A stretch of DNA of 64,000 bases, from positions 403,917 to 467,916 of the forward strand of contig BJOX01000085.1 of the NCBI GenBank assembly GCA_009731375.1. Direction: 5' to 3'. Of the stretch, positions 20,020 through 64,000 are shown piece by piece. Position 1 is the stretch's first letter, and each line of letters opens with the position of its first letter. Under the pieces are notes generated by a model. That model was not told the DNA's origin and made no database searches. It saw only the letters and a list, made by a program, of their open reading frames with translations. The translations under genes were made by a program, and so were the position numbers. The DNA comes from Paulinella micropora (Eukaryota > Cercozoa > Imbricatea > Euglyphida).

Positions 20020-20565
20020 TATATCAGCATCAATATCGAGTCTGGGGCTAGCCACCCTGTCAACATGAGCTCCCGACTCCTCGTTCCCACAAACCATGAT
20101 TTATTCCGACGAGGGTGCAGAAAATAGACTAAAAAAACAAGGAATTTTGGCATTCAGGACACTCCCCTCACGCAAATATTTGCGTGAATTCCAAAAAAAT
20201 TATACCTGCATCAAGATCGAGTCTGGGGCTAGCCACCCTGCAAATATGAGCTCCCAACTCCTCCTGGTTCACACAAACCATGATTTATTACGACAGAGGG
20301 TGCAGAAAATAGGCTAAAAAACCAAGGAATTTTTGGCGTTCAGGGCACTCCCCTAAAACAAATGTTTGCGCGAAACCCCAAAAAATTATACCAACATCGA
20401 AATCGAGTATGGGGCTAGCCACCCTGCAAATCTGAGCTCCCAACTCCTTCTGGTTCCCACAAACCATATGATTTTTTCCGAAAGGGGTGCGAAAATGCGG
20501 GTAGAGAGGGGGGGGGGGGTACACAAGTTCCAATTTCCCCCTCCCCTTACTCGCAACACATTTCA
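20020..20565. repeat. Minisatellite of about 183 bp
   Basis: ggggctagccaccctg recurs at 20044, 20225 and 20411. Units share gagctcccaactcct and accatgatttatt. About three diverging copies. Confidence 0.85.
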
Positions 20566-20574
20566 GGGATAATA

Positions 20575-20575
20575 A

Positions 20576-20661
<86 letters not shown>

Positions 20662-20826
20662 GTAACAATAATAATAATAATAATAACAATAATAATAACA
20701 ATGATAATAATAACAACAAAATAATAAAAACAATAATAATAATAATGATAATAATAATAATAATAAAAACAATATAATAATAATAATAATAATAATATAA
20801 TAATAATAATAATAATAATAATAGTA

Positions 20827-20857
<31 letters not shown>

Positions 20858-20913
20858 TGATAATAATAATAATAATAATAATAATAGTAATAATAATAAA
20901 AACAATAAGAATA

Positions 20914-20958
<45 letters not shown>

Positions 20959-21049
20959 GTAATAGTAATACTAATAATAATAATAATAATAATATAATAA
21001 TAATAGTAACAATAAGAAGAATAATAGTAATAATAGTAATAATAATAAC
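20575..21049. repeat. (AAC)n/(AAT)n array downstream of transporter exon 18
   Basis: The donor GTTATT of transporter exon 18 (minus) runs directly into this array. Confidence 0.95.
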
Positions 21050-39771
<18,722 letters not shown>

Positions 39772-40582
39772 AGTACACGAGATGCAGAGTCCACGGCCAA
39801 ACCCCACGCAAGAGACGCAAGAGAGTACTCAAGAGGCTAAGAAACAAGAGGAGGCCACATGAAGATGGATGAGAGAGATAGAGAGAGGCAGAAGAAGGGA
39901 TGGATACTGACTGACAGGTAGAGTACTTAGAGTGATAGACACAGACAGGAGCCAATAAAGGAAAGGCAAAAGGGCGGAGATAAGAACAGATAGACACCAG
40001 ACGAGCCATAGCAGGGAGAGAAAAAGGTTTCCGATATTTCTCATAAATAAAAATATCTTCCTTTGCCGTGTGATGTGCAAAACAACATCCCCGTGCAGAT
40101 GAACACCCCCCTTATCGAACACATCCATCTACAAGAATTTATGATTTAGGACTGATGTGGGCCAAATACAGAAATTTTTCTTGGGAATGACCCCGATCCT
40201 TGCATGGGCCGGCCTGTTTGGATTTTAAAAAATTTCAAGCGGCATGTTATTTTCAGTTCTGCCCCACTGCTGCAAGTCTGCTGAGAACTATGCTTTATGC
40301 CAGTTTTAAGTTGTATGCGTGAGGCATGGCTATTTACAATCCATTGTGCAAGACTTGTGCACTTCTGTTACTGTAAATACTGCCTATGGCAAAGCTAATG
40401 TCGTCGTGATGGCCAGGAACTGGACGTAAACATGTCTTCGAAGTCGATTCACTTGGCAGTCCGTCATCAGGATCGCCATGATAATTTTTCGGTCCTTCAT
40501 TCTAAGAAAGTCCACTTCATACTTGAGACTCTTGAGATCTTACTTGTATGACTACATTTTTCTTTTGTTCTTTTGTAACCTG

Positions 40583-40648
<66 letters not shown>

Positions 40649-40660
40649 TTTCCAATTTTT
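39772..40660 (-). promoter_or_regulatory. Presumed 5' region of the transporter gene
   Basis: About 890 bases of mostly unique DNA between the transporter start codon and the RT element, with a (TC)n run at 40580-40640. Core promoter elements could not be identified. Confidence 0.3.
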
Positions 40661-41154
40661 ACAGTAAGCAAGAAGTACTGCAAGAGTGTTTAATGAGGAA
40701 AGAAAAAGAGGAAACAAAGAAGAACAAAAGATAAAGAAGAACATAAAGAAGAGCTTAAATCAAAAGAGATTTGGTTCCAAAGAACAACAGTACAAGCTCA
40801 AAAGGAAAAACTGGAACAAAGGTTCAACAGAAGGCTCCAAGAAAGAATAAAAAGGACGATACAAGAGGGAAAAAAGAGAAAAGGGAGAAAGAGATAAAGA
40901 GGACAACAAGAAACTAAGAACGAGGAAAAAACAAGCAGATCGATAAAAACAAAACAAATAAAAACCAATAAAAAGCATAAACAAAGAAAAAAACACAAAA
41001 CCAACACAAAAAGAAACAAACAAAAACAAAAGACACAAAGACAAGATAAACAGACGCAACGACAAACACAAAGAGGCAAACACAAACAAGCAAACAAACA
41101 CAAGGCCAGACAGGGGCAAGGGAGACGATACTATAAGGTAAGAGCAGTATGCAG

Positions 41155-41198
41155 AGGTCAGACATAATTAACCTAGAGGTCAGACATAATTAACCTAG
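41155..41198. repeat. Perfect 22-bp tandem duplication
   Basis: aggtcagacataattaacct plus ag occurs twice in direct succession (41155-41176 and 41177-41198) inside the RT element. Confidence 0.9.
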
Positions 41199-41662
41199 GG
41201 CGCAAGTGAGATCAATTGACAGTCAGTGAGACAGCTCTTAAGGAAACTGCAGCACCTAACGCAATTCACTCGCACCCAGAGGCCATCGTCGCCAGGAGGG
41301 TGGTGTGTAGTAAGGCTCGCCGTGGCGATCGCTCGCGACGCAATTATGCCGAGTGCTGCAATATCCGTAAGGACCAGCCCAAGCCTGGCAACCTCGCAAA
41401 CATGCAGCACCAAGCTAATCGAGCCAAACCACTCCGCACCCCACCCCCCTCATAGACCAGAAGAGTCTCCGCTAGCCACAACCCACACCATAAGGTTATA
41501 ACGCAAGTGAAAATAACCAAACCTATCAGGCAGCAGCAGGTANNNNNNNNNNNNNNNNNNNNNNNNNNNNNNNNNNNNNNNNNNNNNNNNNNNNNNNNNN
41601 NNNNNNNNNNNNNNNNNNNNNNNNNNNNNNNNNNNNNNNNNNNNNNNNNNNNNNNNNNGAAG

Positions 41663-41703
<41 letters not shown>

Positions 41704-42599
41704 AGAGAGAGAGAGAAAGAAAGAAAGAAGAAAAAAAAAGAAAAAAAAGAAAAGAAAAAGAGGGAAAGAATATAAAAGAAAGGAAAGAAAGAAAAAGGAG
41801 AGCCTTGCTTACGGTAAAAAGAGAGAAGAAGAAAGAAAGAGATAGAGAGAAAGGGTAAGAAAGAGTCGAACTTCCTCATCATTTCACCTCAAGATCTCAA
41901 GAGCGGCGAACAGTGTGGGACTCGGGTTAAGACCGCAAAAGAACCCCATACCCACTAAACAAAAAGGGGCCCTGTAAAAACTCGCGGAAGGAGAAAATAG
42001 GCCCCAAAAGAAAATGCAGTTAAGCACGAACGCCATTAAAGGGGAAAGAGAGAGAGAGGATATAGATAGAAAGAGAGAATGAGAGAGAGAGAGGGAGGAT
42101 ATAGATAGAAGAGAGAATGAGGAAAAAGGGAGAGAAAAAAGGAAAGAAAAAAGGAAAAAAGGAAAGAAAAAAAGGGAAGAAAACGCAACAAAAGAAAAGA
42201 AACAGTCAAAGACGGCTGCGCTGAGGGAGAATAAAAGGAACAACAGGAGCAAAAGCTTGTCTTTGTAAATGAGGTCTCAAGAAGGAAGGCTGATCAACTC
42301 TAGAACGAAGGCGTTTGTGAAGGGGATCAGTCCTACGCAGGGGAACAGGAAGCTGAACACGAGAACGATCAAGCATAATAGAGCGCCAATTGAGGAAATT
42401 GAACCTAGCAAGCTCAAGGACAATAATGCATTTGATGCGCCGCTCATGCGAGCCAGGGGAGTAAATAGAAGGAAGATAATGAGCGGCAGCAGAGTCAAGG
42501 TATTTGATAAACTCAGAAGCCTTCGAACATAAAAACACCAAAGCTAGAGAGGGCAAAAGGGATAAATGTGGTGCCAGCAGTTGGTCCACTGTGGCCATG

Positions 42600-45190
42600 T
42601 TTCGCAGCCTTAGAGTCTCTCTAACACGCACAGCATAAAGAGGGTCAACCAGCGACCTGTTAACATATGAGCGTTGCAAAGGGTTAACAAAAGAGACGTC
42701 GGTGTCAACCTGATGCACATCAATATCAGGACCATAAGAAGGATATATGACAAGATCAATACGTCGGTTCTAAGGGTCGTAGAGACGAGGCTCACGATTG
42801 CAGCACAAACCTAGAGAAAGCTTAGTATCATGAAAGATCGCTTTCACAACAGAGTCATGTTTCAGCGTGTCAGCGACGCCATGCAAGCGTTTACAGCCTA
42901 AGTCAGCATGCACCTCAAGGTCAGAAGGGAGATGAAACTTACTACCACACTGAAAACACCGCATGGGCCTGACGCAGAGAGAAGTAGGGCGAAGAGGAGA
43001 CGTATCAGATAAGGAGGGTAAGAAGGAAAGAGACAAAGAGAGAAGATTAGAACCTAAAGATTGAAAAGAGACAAAAAGAAAGAGCGACGTAGAAGGGACA
43101 GGTGAAACAACATGAGGGGGAGCCGAACTAACAGAAAGATGACAAGACTCACGGGGGCATTTGCTATGATAATGATGAGGAGAGCCAATATGGCAATATT
43201 CAGAACGATCAGGGGGACAGAGATGAGACATAACAAGAGACAGATGATGAAGCATCAACAAGGCCAGCACGCCGCTGAGCCATGAGGTCCCACTGCGGAT
43301 TGGAGAGGTGATAGAGACGATCAATAGGGGACATGTAAGGGGAATAGAAGCCTCGTTGCCTTGACACCTGACACGAACACAGTAACGCAGAGGGGCAGAG
43401 GAATCAATGGATGAGAGCCATTTAAAGTGCCGAACGCGGTTGAGAAGAGAGGTGAAGTGTGAGATGAGCATTATGCTTGGAGCGGCCCCTAAGTTGCATG
43501 TATTTCGAAAGGTAAGGAGAAGTGATGTCAGAGAAATGATAGAGATACTGAGAGAAGGAGATAGGATCACTGACGTCAGACAGAGGAGAACACTTAGGGA
43601 TCACATTATCCACAGAGATAGGAAGAGAGGAGGAATTAAAATGAGAAGAGGTAGGGAACGCGCGCTGCAGGACAAGCAACCTGTCAATCGTAGGAGCAAT
43701 CTCCAAGAACATAGGATGAACAACAGGATCATCAAGCTCAAGATCAAGGTCAGGGTGGGTAAAAGAGACGATATAGTTAGGTGCAGCCATCCGCAGGATA
43801 GGGAGAATACGAGGTAGGGATTGAGAGATAGATGCAGCCTAGGCAATAGGAGCAAGCATGGGAAGATCAAGAAGCTTGAACCCCCCTAGACGACACGGGA
43901 GAAAAAGTTGAGAAGTCACAGCACGGCGAAGATAAGAGGGGAGAGAGTCAAATGCGGTGGGACTACAACCAAAACAGTGAAGAACAGAGCGAAGGAAGCG
44001 CAGAAAGCGATCAAGAATAGGAAGAAGAATAGCAGGAGGGTAATACGAAGGGTATGCATCAGGTAGGAAGGTAAGGTGGAAGAAAGGATATGGTAAGAAA
44101 TCTGATGAGAGATGTCAGAGGACGATAGGGCATCAAATACAGCGTCAATGCGAGTGAAGGCCTTAGCAACAACAGCATCTGCCATAGAAGAGTGCCACTG
44201 TTCATCATTGTAATTACCAATGATACCACCTAACAACTTACAAAAGCCAACGTCAATAGACTTATTGTGCTCAGCTGCAAACTCAACAAGTTCAGAGGGA
44301 GGATCAGAGCGAGAAGGCCAGAGAATAAAGTCAAGAGAAAAATTCTGATCCAATTCAGAGAGGCGATAAGAGCACGAGCGGCCTGAATAGCATCAGAAGC
44401 AGAATAGGCAGGAAAAGTAAAATTATCAGCATACACAACAGCAGCAGAACGAGTGAGTTCAATAGCGTCATGAGACTGCTTCACAACACTGCTACAAGCA
44501 AGAAGCATAGACAAGGTGCCCCTGATTGCAGCCATCATCATGAGAGAGACATAAAACAGGCGAAAAACCATTCTTAGCAAAGTAAATGATGTAAGTAGTA
44601 GCGTCAGGCCCATACTGTAAATCAATGAAAGCAAAGTGAGGAGAAAGTTTATAATTAGCATAGGCACGGTCCAACATGATATCCCTGGATCTGCTGTTGA
44701 AGAAGTTTTGCGCATCTATGCCAATAACAGCGGGCGAAGGAGCGCCTGGACAAGAGATAACAGCCTGAGTTGCAAGGACCGCTGCTTGATTGCCTCCATC
44801 CGCACCTAAGCAAACTGAGTGGGGGAAAGATCAAGGCTTTTAGAGCAGGCGTCAACAGCGGCATCATCATCAGACTTAGCAATGAGTAGGCAAACAGCAG
44901 TATGAGCAAGAATAAAAATAGCAGGGCCCCATGAAATAGGCCTGATCTTTCTACGTGGGGGCACCATACCAAAGCCCCATACCTTTTCTGACACGAAAAG
45001 CAGGAAGAGACGAAGCGGGCAAGCTACTATTGGCAATGTGATTGACAAATAGAATAAGGCACGGCTGACAGAGAGGATCATTGAGTAAATATGAGAGAAG
45101 GCGAGGCGACCAGCCATAGACATTAACAACATTATCGTGCATAAGGGTACGAATGGCAGCATTAAGGTGCTTAATATTCAGATCATGCAC
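42600..45190 (-). pseudogene. Broken RT/zinc-finger/nuclease-like coding region
   Basis: Coding part of the element at 40660-47156. Order on the minus strand: RIRP..HDN-type N-terminal region (45190), RT core (44.7-44.2 kb), thumb-like region with VGFCKLLGGIIGNYNDEQW (44.2 kb), finger and nuclease-like end (42.96-42.6 kb). At least several frame changes are needed to read it through. I did not reconstruct it. Confidence 0.7.
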
Positions 45191-45579
45191 AGGACGGTGG
45201 ATACTGGAGGAAGGCCGTGGAGGAGGGGGAGGCCGAGGATGACGAAGAGAAAGTGAGGGGAAAGAGAAAAGTCTAAGATACGACAGGTTAAATGAGCATC
45301 ATCGCAATCTTGCATAACCCATCGAGAGAGGGCAATGCGAAGGGGCGCAAGGACCGATGTGAAAGCATGCGACTGAAAGGTCCGTTAAGCGGAGGGCTCC
45401 AAATGCGACAATGTAGGGATGGTGCAGATGGGGAAGAGACTCCTGAGATCGTCTAGATGAAGAACCTTTGGACCATGCCGGACGAACTTTAATAACTGAG
45501 GTGCAATAGGAGATGGTGCAGGAGAGCTGGGATCAGAGTTGGGAGAGGAAGATGAAGGAGAGGAGAGCTGATAAAGAAG

Positions 45580-45905
45580 AGAAACTGTGGATGAGGACAA
45601 GGAAGACGAGAAAGACGATTGAGAGGAAGAAAGAGAAGAGGACGAGGAAGAGGAAGAAGAGCGAGAGGAAGACGACGAGGAGGAGGAGGAGGAAGAGGAG
45701 GCAGAGGTGAAAGAGGAGGATGAGGAAGAGGAAGAAGAGCAAGAGGAAGACGAAGAGGAGGAGGAGGAGGAAGAGGAGGCAGAGGTATAGGAGGAGGATG
45801 AGGAAGAGGAAGAACTAGAGGAAGAAGAAGTGAAGAAGAGGGAGAGGAGAACGAGGAAGAGGAAGAAGAGGAAGATGAAGAGGAAGAGGATAAGGAGGAT
45901 GAAGA
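45580..45905. repeat. (GAG)n/(GAA)n purine-rich tract
   Basis: Imperfect, with tandem units of about 97 bases (agaggaagacgacgaggagg and agaggaagacgaagaggagg). On the minus strand it would encode Ser/Pro/Leu-rich sequence of the RT element. Confidence 0.8.
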
Positions 45906-46109
45906 GACCGGCTTAGTGGAATGCCTAGTAGTAAATGCAGAGGGAGCTACGTTGCATTTGAGCCAGTGCGCCGCGTTCTTAGCATCAGCGCGCGCAGAAC
46001 GACCCTGCGAACTCACATGCTCGTGTGTCGTGAGATGACTAGGAGAAGGAATAGAGATAGAAGGAGAGAGAGAAGGAGAAAGATATGAGCGGCGGCAGAG
46101 GGAGATAGA

Positions 46110-46162
<53 letters not shown>

Positions 46163-46279
46163 GATCAGATGGATCCTGAGAAGGAGAGAGACAAGCAACG
46201 GGGGATAGAATAGGAGAGAGTGAGAGATGAACAGAAGGATCCTGAGAAAAAGAGAGACGACGAGAGGTAGAAGTAGAAG

Positions 46280-46467
46280 CAGAAGGAGCATTGGTAGAGG
46301 TAGTGGTAGTAAAAGTAGAGGAAGTAGAAGTAGTAGCAGTAGTAGTGGATGTAATAAAGGAAGAAGAATAGGAGTTAGTAGAAGTAGTAGTAGGAGAAAT
46401 AGTAGTAGAGGAAGAAGAAGAAGAGGTAGTAGAAGTAGTGGTAGTTGTGAAAGAAGTAGTAGTAGTG

Positions 46468-46507
<40 letters not shown>

Positions 46508-46508
46508 C

Positions 46509-46562
<54 letters not shown>

Positions 46563-46722
46563 TGAAGTAGTAGTAGTAGAAGTAGTAGTAGTAGTAGCAG
46601 TAGAAGTGGCAGTGGTAGTATAAGTAGTAGAAGTACTAGGGAAAGCAGAACTAGTAGAGGTAGTAGAAGAGGTAGAGGTAGAAATAGGAAAAGTAAAAGT
46701 AGTAGCAGTAGAGGGTGTAGAG

Positions 46723-46783
<61 letters not shown>

Positions 46784-46810
46784 AAGTGGTAGAAGTGGTA
46801 GTAGTAGTAC

Positions 46811-46888
<78 letters not shown>

Positions 46889-46900
46889 GAGCAGAAGAAG
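46280..46900. repeat. (AGT)n array inside the RT element
   Basis: AGT/AGA/GGT units over 600 bases. The Val- and Ser-rich frames are artefacts. Confidence 0.9.
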
Positions 46901-47152
46901 TGGAAATAATACTAAAGTCAGCAGTAATAAGAGGGACAGGAGAGAGAGAGCCAGAAAGAGAGAGAGAAGGAGAAGGTCACTCGGGTATAGATGCTGTACC
47001 AGGGATGAGGAGCGGGTGAGGAAGAGGCATGATGAGAGGTATCAGTGGGAGCAAGTGAGGAAGAAGGATGAGACATATCAGAGAGAGAGAGTGAGAGGGA
47101 GAGCAATGAAAGGAGTCAGAGGGTCAGCGATGAGAGAAGTCAGAGAGTGAGG

Positions 47153-47156
<4 letters not shown>

Positions 47157-47195
<39 letters not shown>

Positions 47196-47605
47196 TGTGA
47201 NNNNNNNNNNNNNNNNNNNNNNNNNNNNNNNNNNNNNNNNTTTTTTTTTTTTACAGTAAAGCAAGGTTTAATGAGAAAACAGATGAAAGAAAAAATATAA
47301 GAACTTAATTCATACGAATTCTGGCCCCAGGGAGCATCAGAACAAGTTCTATAGGACAAACTGGAACTAAGGTTCAACAGCTAAGCTCCAAGGAAAGAAA
47401 TAAAAAGAAGGAATATGGAAAGGAGAAAGAGAAAGAGAAAGAAGAAAGGAGAAAGAAAGAGAGAAAAAAAGAAAAGGGAGAAGGAGCAAAGAAAGACAAA
47501 GAAAACAAGAGCAAATAAAAAGAGCAAAGCCACATAAAGCATCAGACATACAAAAACAACAAACACAACAACAGAAACAACATAAACACACAAAGACTAA
47601 CACTT
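47157..47605 (-). mobile_element. 5'-truncated RT-element copy with poly(A) tail
   Basis: Read on the minus strand, it ends ctcattaaaccttgctttac followed by poly-A (poly-T at 47157-47252, with a 40-base gap). The next 350 bases match the 3' part of the main element (aactggaactaaggttcaac, ttaattcatacgaattctgg). Confidence 0.8.
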
Positions 47606-47607
47606 TT

Positions 47608-47661
<54 letters not shown>

Positions 47662-47830
47662 TTAAATACACATTAAGCAAGGTTGAATGGTAAATAGAAA
47701 GAAGAAAAGACGTAAAAACAAACTATAATCATGAGTTTTTTTTTCTTTTTTTCTTTTTTTTAAATACAGTGAAGCAAGGTTTAATGAGAAAACAGAAGAA
47801 AGAAAAAATTGATTTTTTTTTTAATATTTT
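47606..47830 (-). mobile_element. Two very short RT-element 3' fragments and (ATT)n
   Basis: Fragments near 47672-47700 and 47768-47810 both show the agcaaggttgaatg/agcaaggtttaatgag 3' end on the minus strand. They are 5'-truncated insertions of tens of bases. An (ATT)n run lies at 47610-47661. Confidence 0.65.
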
Positions 47831-47834
47831 TCTT

Positions 47835-48155
47835 TTTAGATAAGCAAGGTTTAATGAGAAAACAGATAAAAGAAAAATTAAAAGAACTTAATTCATACGA
47901 ATTCTGGCCCCATAGAGCATCAGTACAAGTTTTGTAGGAAAAACTGGAACTAAGGTTCAACAGCTAAGCTCCAAAGAAAGTAATAAAAAGAGAAGGAAAA
48001 TGGAAAGGAGAAAGAGAAAGAGAAAGAAGAAGAAAGAAGAAAGAAGAAAGAGAAAGAGAAAGAGAAAAAAGAAAAGGGAGAAGGAGCAAAGAAAGACAAA
48101 GAAAACAAAAAGCAAAAAAAGAGCAAAGCCTCATAAAGCATCAGACATACAAAAC
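47835..48155 (-). mobile_element. 5'-truncated RT-element copy 2
   Basis: Same 3' end and body as the copy at 47157-47605, including ttaattcatacgaattctgg. Breaks at (ATT)n near 48155. Confidence 0.8.
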
Positions 48156-48216
<61 letters not shown>

Positions 48217-48223
48217 TATTATT

Positions 48224-48297
48224 GACACCGTGATAGCCCAGTGGTCAAGTTCTACCATCTGGGCCCTGTCGCCAGTTCGATTCCCGTCGGTGCCACC
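48224..48297 (+). mobile_element. tRNA-derived SINE, copy 4 (cut by gap)
   Basis: Only the tRNA-like head is visible; the gap starts right after ggtgccacc. (ATT)n precedes it. Confidence 0.85.
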
Positions 48298-48655
48298 NNN
48301 NNNNNNNNNNNNNNNNNNNNNNNNNNNNNNNNNNNNNNNNNNNNNNNNNNNNNNNNNNNNNNNNNNNNNNNNNNNNNNNNNNNNNNNNNNNNNNNNNNNN
48401 NNNNNNNNNNNNNNNNNNNNNNNNNNNNNNNNNNNNNNNNNNNNNNNNNNNNNNNNNNNNNNNNNNNNNNNNNNNNNNNNNNNNNNNNNNNNNNNNNNNN
48501 NNNNNNNNNNNNNNNNNNNNNNNNNNNNNNNNNNNNNNNNNNNNNNNNNNNNNNNNNNNNNNNNNNNNNNNNNNNNNNNNNNNNNNNNNNNNNNNNNNNN
48601 NNNNNNNNNNNNNNNNNNNNNNNNNNNNNNNNNNNNNNNNNNNNNNNNNNNNNNN
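48298..48655. other. Assembly gap (358 N)
   Basis: Hides the rest of the SINE copy and possibly the 5' end of the phosphatase gene. Confidence 1.
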
Positions 48656-48662
48656 TTTTTAG

Positions 48663-48793
48663 GAGCTTGACTCTCAGGACTTGCCTGAAGTCGGGAAGTC
48701 GACAAGGACATGCAAACGAAGCACAAGGAAAGCTGCCATCATTTTCATGAGCATGACATTGGTCCACACTCTTTCTTTTGCATGCACCTTGAC
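48663..48793 (+). CDS. Candidate N-terminal exon of the phosphatase (signal anchor)
   Basis: After ttttttag the frame reads ELDSQDLPEVGKSTRTC, a basic stretch, then AAIIFMSMTLVHTLSFACTL. Polar, basic then hydrophobic is the layout of a type II signal anchor. The donor TTGAC|GTACAA would be in phase 2, which does not match the phase 0 of the next exon, so the join or the donor is uncertain. It could belong to another gene. Confidence 0.35.
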
Positions 48794-48829
48794 GTACAAT
48801 GATATTATGTATTATTACCTTCTGGTTTT

Positions 48830-49086
48830 GTATTGCATTGTATTGGCTTGTCTTGTCTTGTCTTGTCTTGTCTTGTCTGTGTGGTGTTGTATGGTGTAGT
48901 GTGGTGCAGTGTAGTGCGGTGCAGTGCGGTGTAGTGTAGTGTAGTGCAGTGTAGTGCAGTGTAGTGCAGTGTAGTGCAGTGTAGTGTAGTATAGTGTAGT
49001 ATAGTGTAGTATAGTGTAGTGTAGTGTAGTGTAGTTACATGAATGTATATCTTTTGCTCTCTCTCTCTCCTCTATCTCTCTCTCTC

Positions 49087-49182
<96 letters not shown>

Positions 49183-49316
49183 NNNNNNNNNNNNNNNNNN
49201 NNNNNNNNNNNNNNNNNNNNNNNNNNNNNNNNNNNNNNNNNNNNNNNNNNNNNNNNNNNNNNNNNNNNNNNNNNNNNNNNNNNNNNNNNNNNNNNNNNNN
49301 NNNNNNNNNNNNNNNN

Positions 49317-49410
<94 letters not shown>

Positions 49411-49411
49411 G
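48830..49411. repeat. (TTGTC)n, (GTAGT)n, (TC)n, poly-T, 134-base gap, (TC)n
   Basis: Pentanucleotide GTGTA/GTGCA arrays to 49034, then (TC)n around Ns 49183-49316, ending in the acceptor tctgcag. Confidence 0.92.
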
Positions 49412-63989
<14,578 letters not shown>

Positions 63990-64000
63990 CAACTGCAAAA

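Larger units (their letters stand above)
40660..47156 (-). mobile_element. Degenerate RT element (non-LTR type), minus strand
   Basis: Several overlapping minus-strand frames carry parts of one polyprotein. Reverse-transcriptase motif A is IDAQNFFNSRSR (Asp near 44715), then DDGCNQG (44519-44533), and YADN in place of YADD (44422-44433). A C2HC-type finger, CFQCGSKF..DLEVHADLGC, lies near 42880-42960. A following domain has E..LYDP..RRIDLVI and DTDVSFVNP (42600-42830), which suggests a restriction-like nuclease end. Frameshifts and stops separate the pieces, so it is dead. Its 3' end is near 40663. The 5' part (45580-46900) is low-complexity GAG/GAA and (AGT)n. A 116-base gap lies at 41543-41658. 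Confidence 0.78.

Noticed and set aside
41195-41455. Plus-strand 79-codon ORF near 41.2 kb
   Set aside because: It lies inside the dead RT element, with an equally long minus-strand frame and no known motif.

Overview
This is a eukaryotic nuclear scaffold, probably from a protist or alga with a large repeat-rich genome; I cannot name the lineage. About two thirds of it is low-complexity DNA: (ATT)n, (CAT)n-type, (GATA)n, (GTAT)n, (GA)n and (AGT)n runs, broken by 17 assembly gaps. Almost every long open frame here is a translation of these runs and is not a gene.

Splicing short islands of non-repetitive sequence together by reading-frame phase gives three genes. (1) Plus strand, about 2.28-7.50 kb: nine exons of a nicotinamide-riboside-kinase/uridine-kinase-like P-loop kinase with a poly-Gln N-terminal part and a C-terminal membrane anchor. 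(2) Minus strand, 39.77 kb down to 21.05 kb: 18 recognised exons of an SLC45/sucrose-transporter-like major facilitator (MFS) protein. One internal exon is missing, probably in the gap at 27.8-28.2 kb, and the 3' end was not found. (3) Plus strand, 49.41-63.99 kb: 20 recognised exons of an alkaline phosphatase with the catalytic motifs intact. One exon is missing, probably in the gap at 53.6-54.0 kb, and the 5' end is uncertain. Every exon join listed keeps frame and restores family motifs.

Mobile DNA: an intact one-ORF APE-type LINE (8.12-14.21 kb) sits inside a TATC/TA microsatellite. A tRNA-derived SINE with an (ATT)n tail (1.17, 1.56, 1.88 and 48.22 kb) shares its 3' module with that LINE. 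A broken second RT element lies on the minus strand (40.66-47.15 kb), with several 5'-truncated relatives at 47.2-48.2 kb. An element with 136-bp identical terminal repeats (57.61-58.29 kb) has a partial second copy at 60.95-61.31 kb. Two minisatellite blocks (about 170 and 183 bp periods) lie at 19.2-20.6 kb.

The most unusual feature is the relation of exons to microsatellites. Introns are mostly microsatellite, and the repeat unit often supplies the donor (exon|GTATGTATG..., exon|GTATCTATC...). Many exons of the phosphatase and transporter are accompanied by partial copies of themselves ('echoes') in the flanking intron. Upstream echoes usually keep the acceptor and the 5' part of the exon; downstream echoes keep the 3' part, usually with the donor. 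I count about 18 clear or probable cases. In the kinase, one intron is flanked by a direct repeat that spans the splice junction, as expected if the intron arose by tandem duplication.
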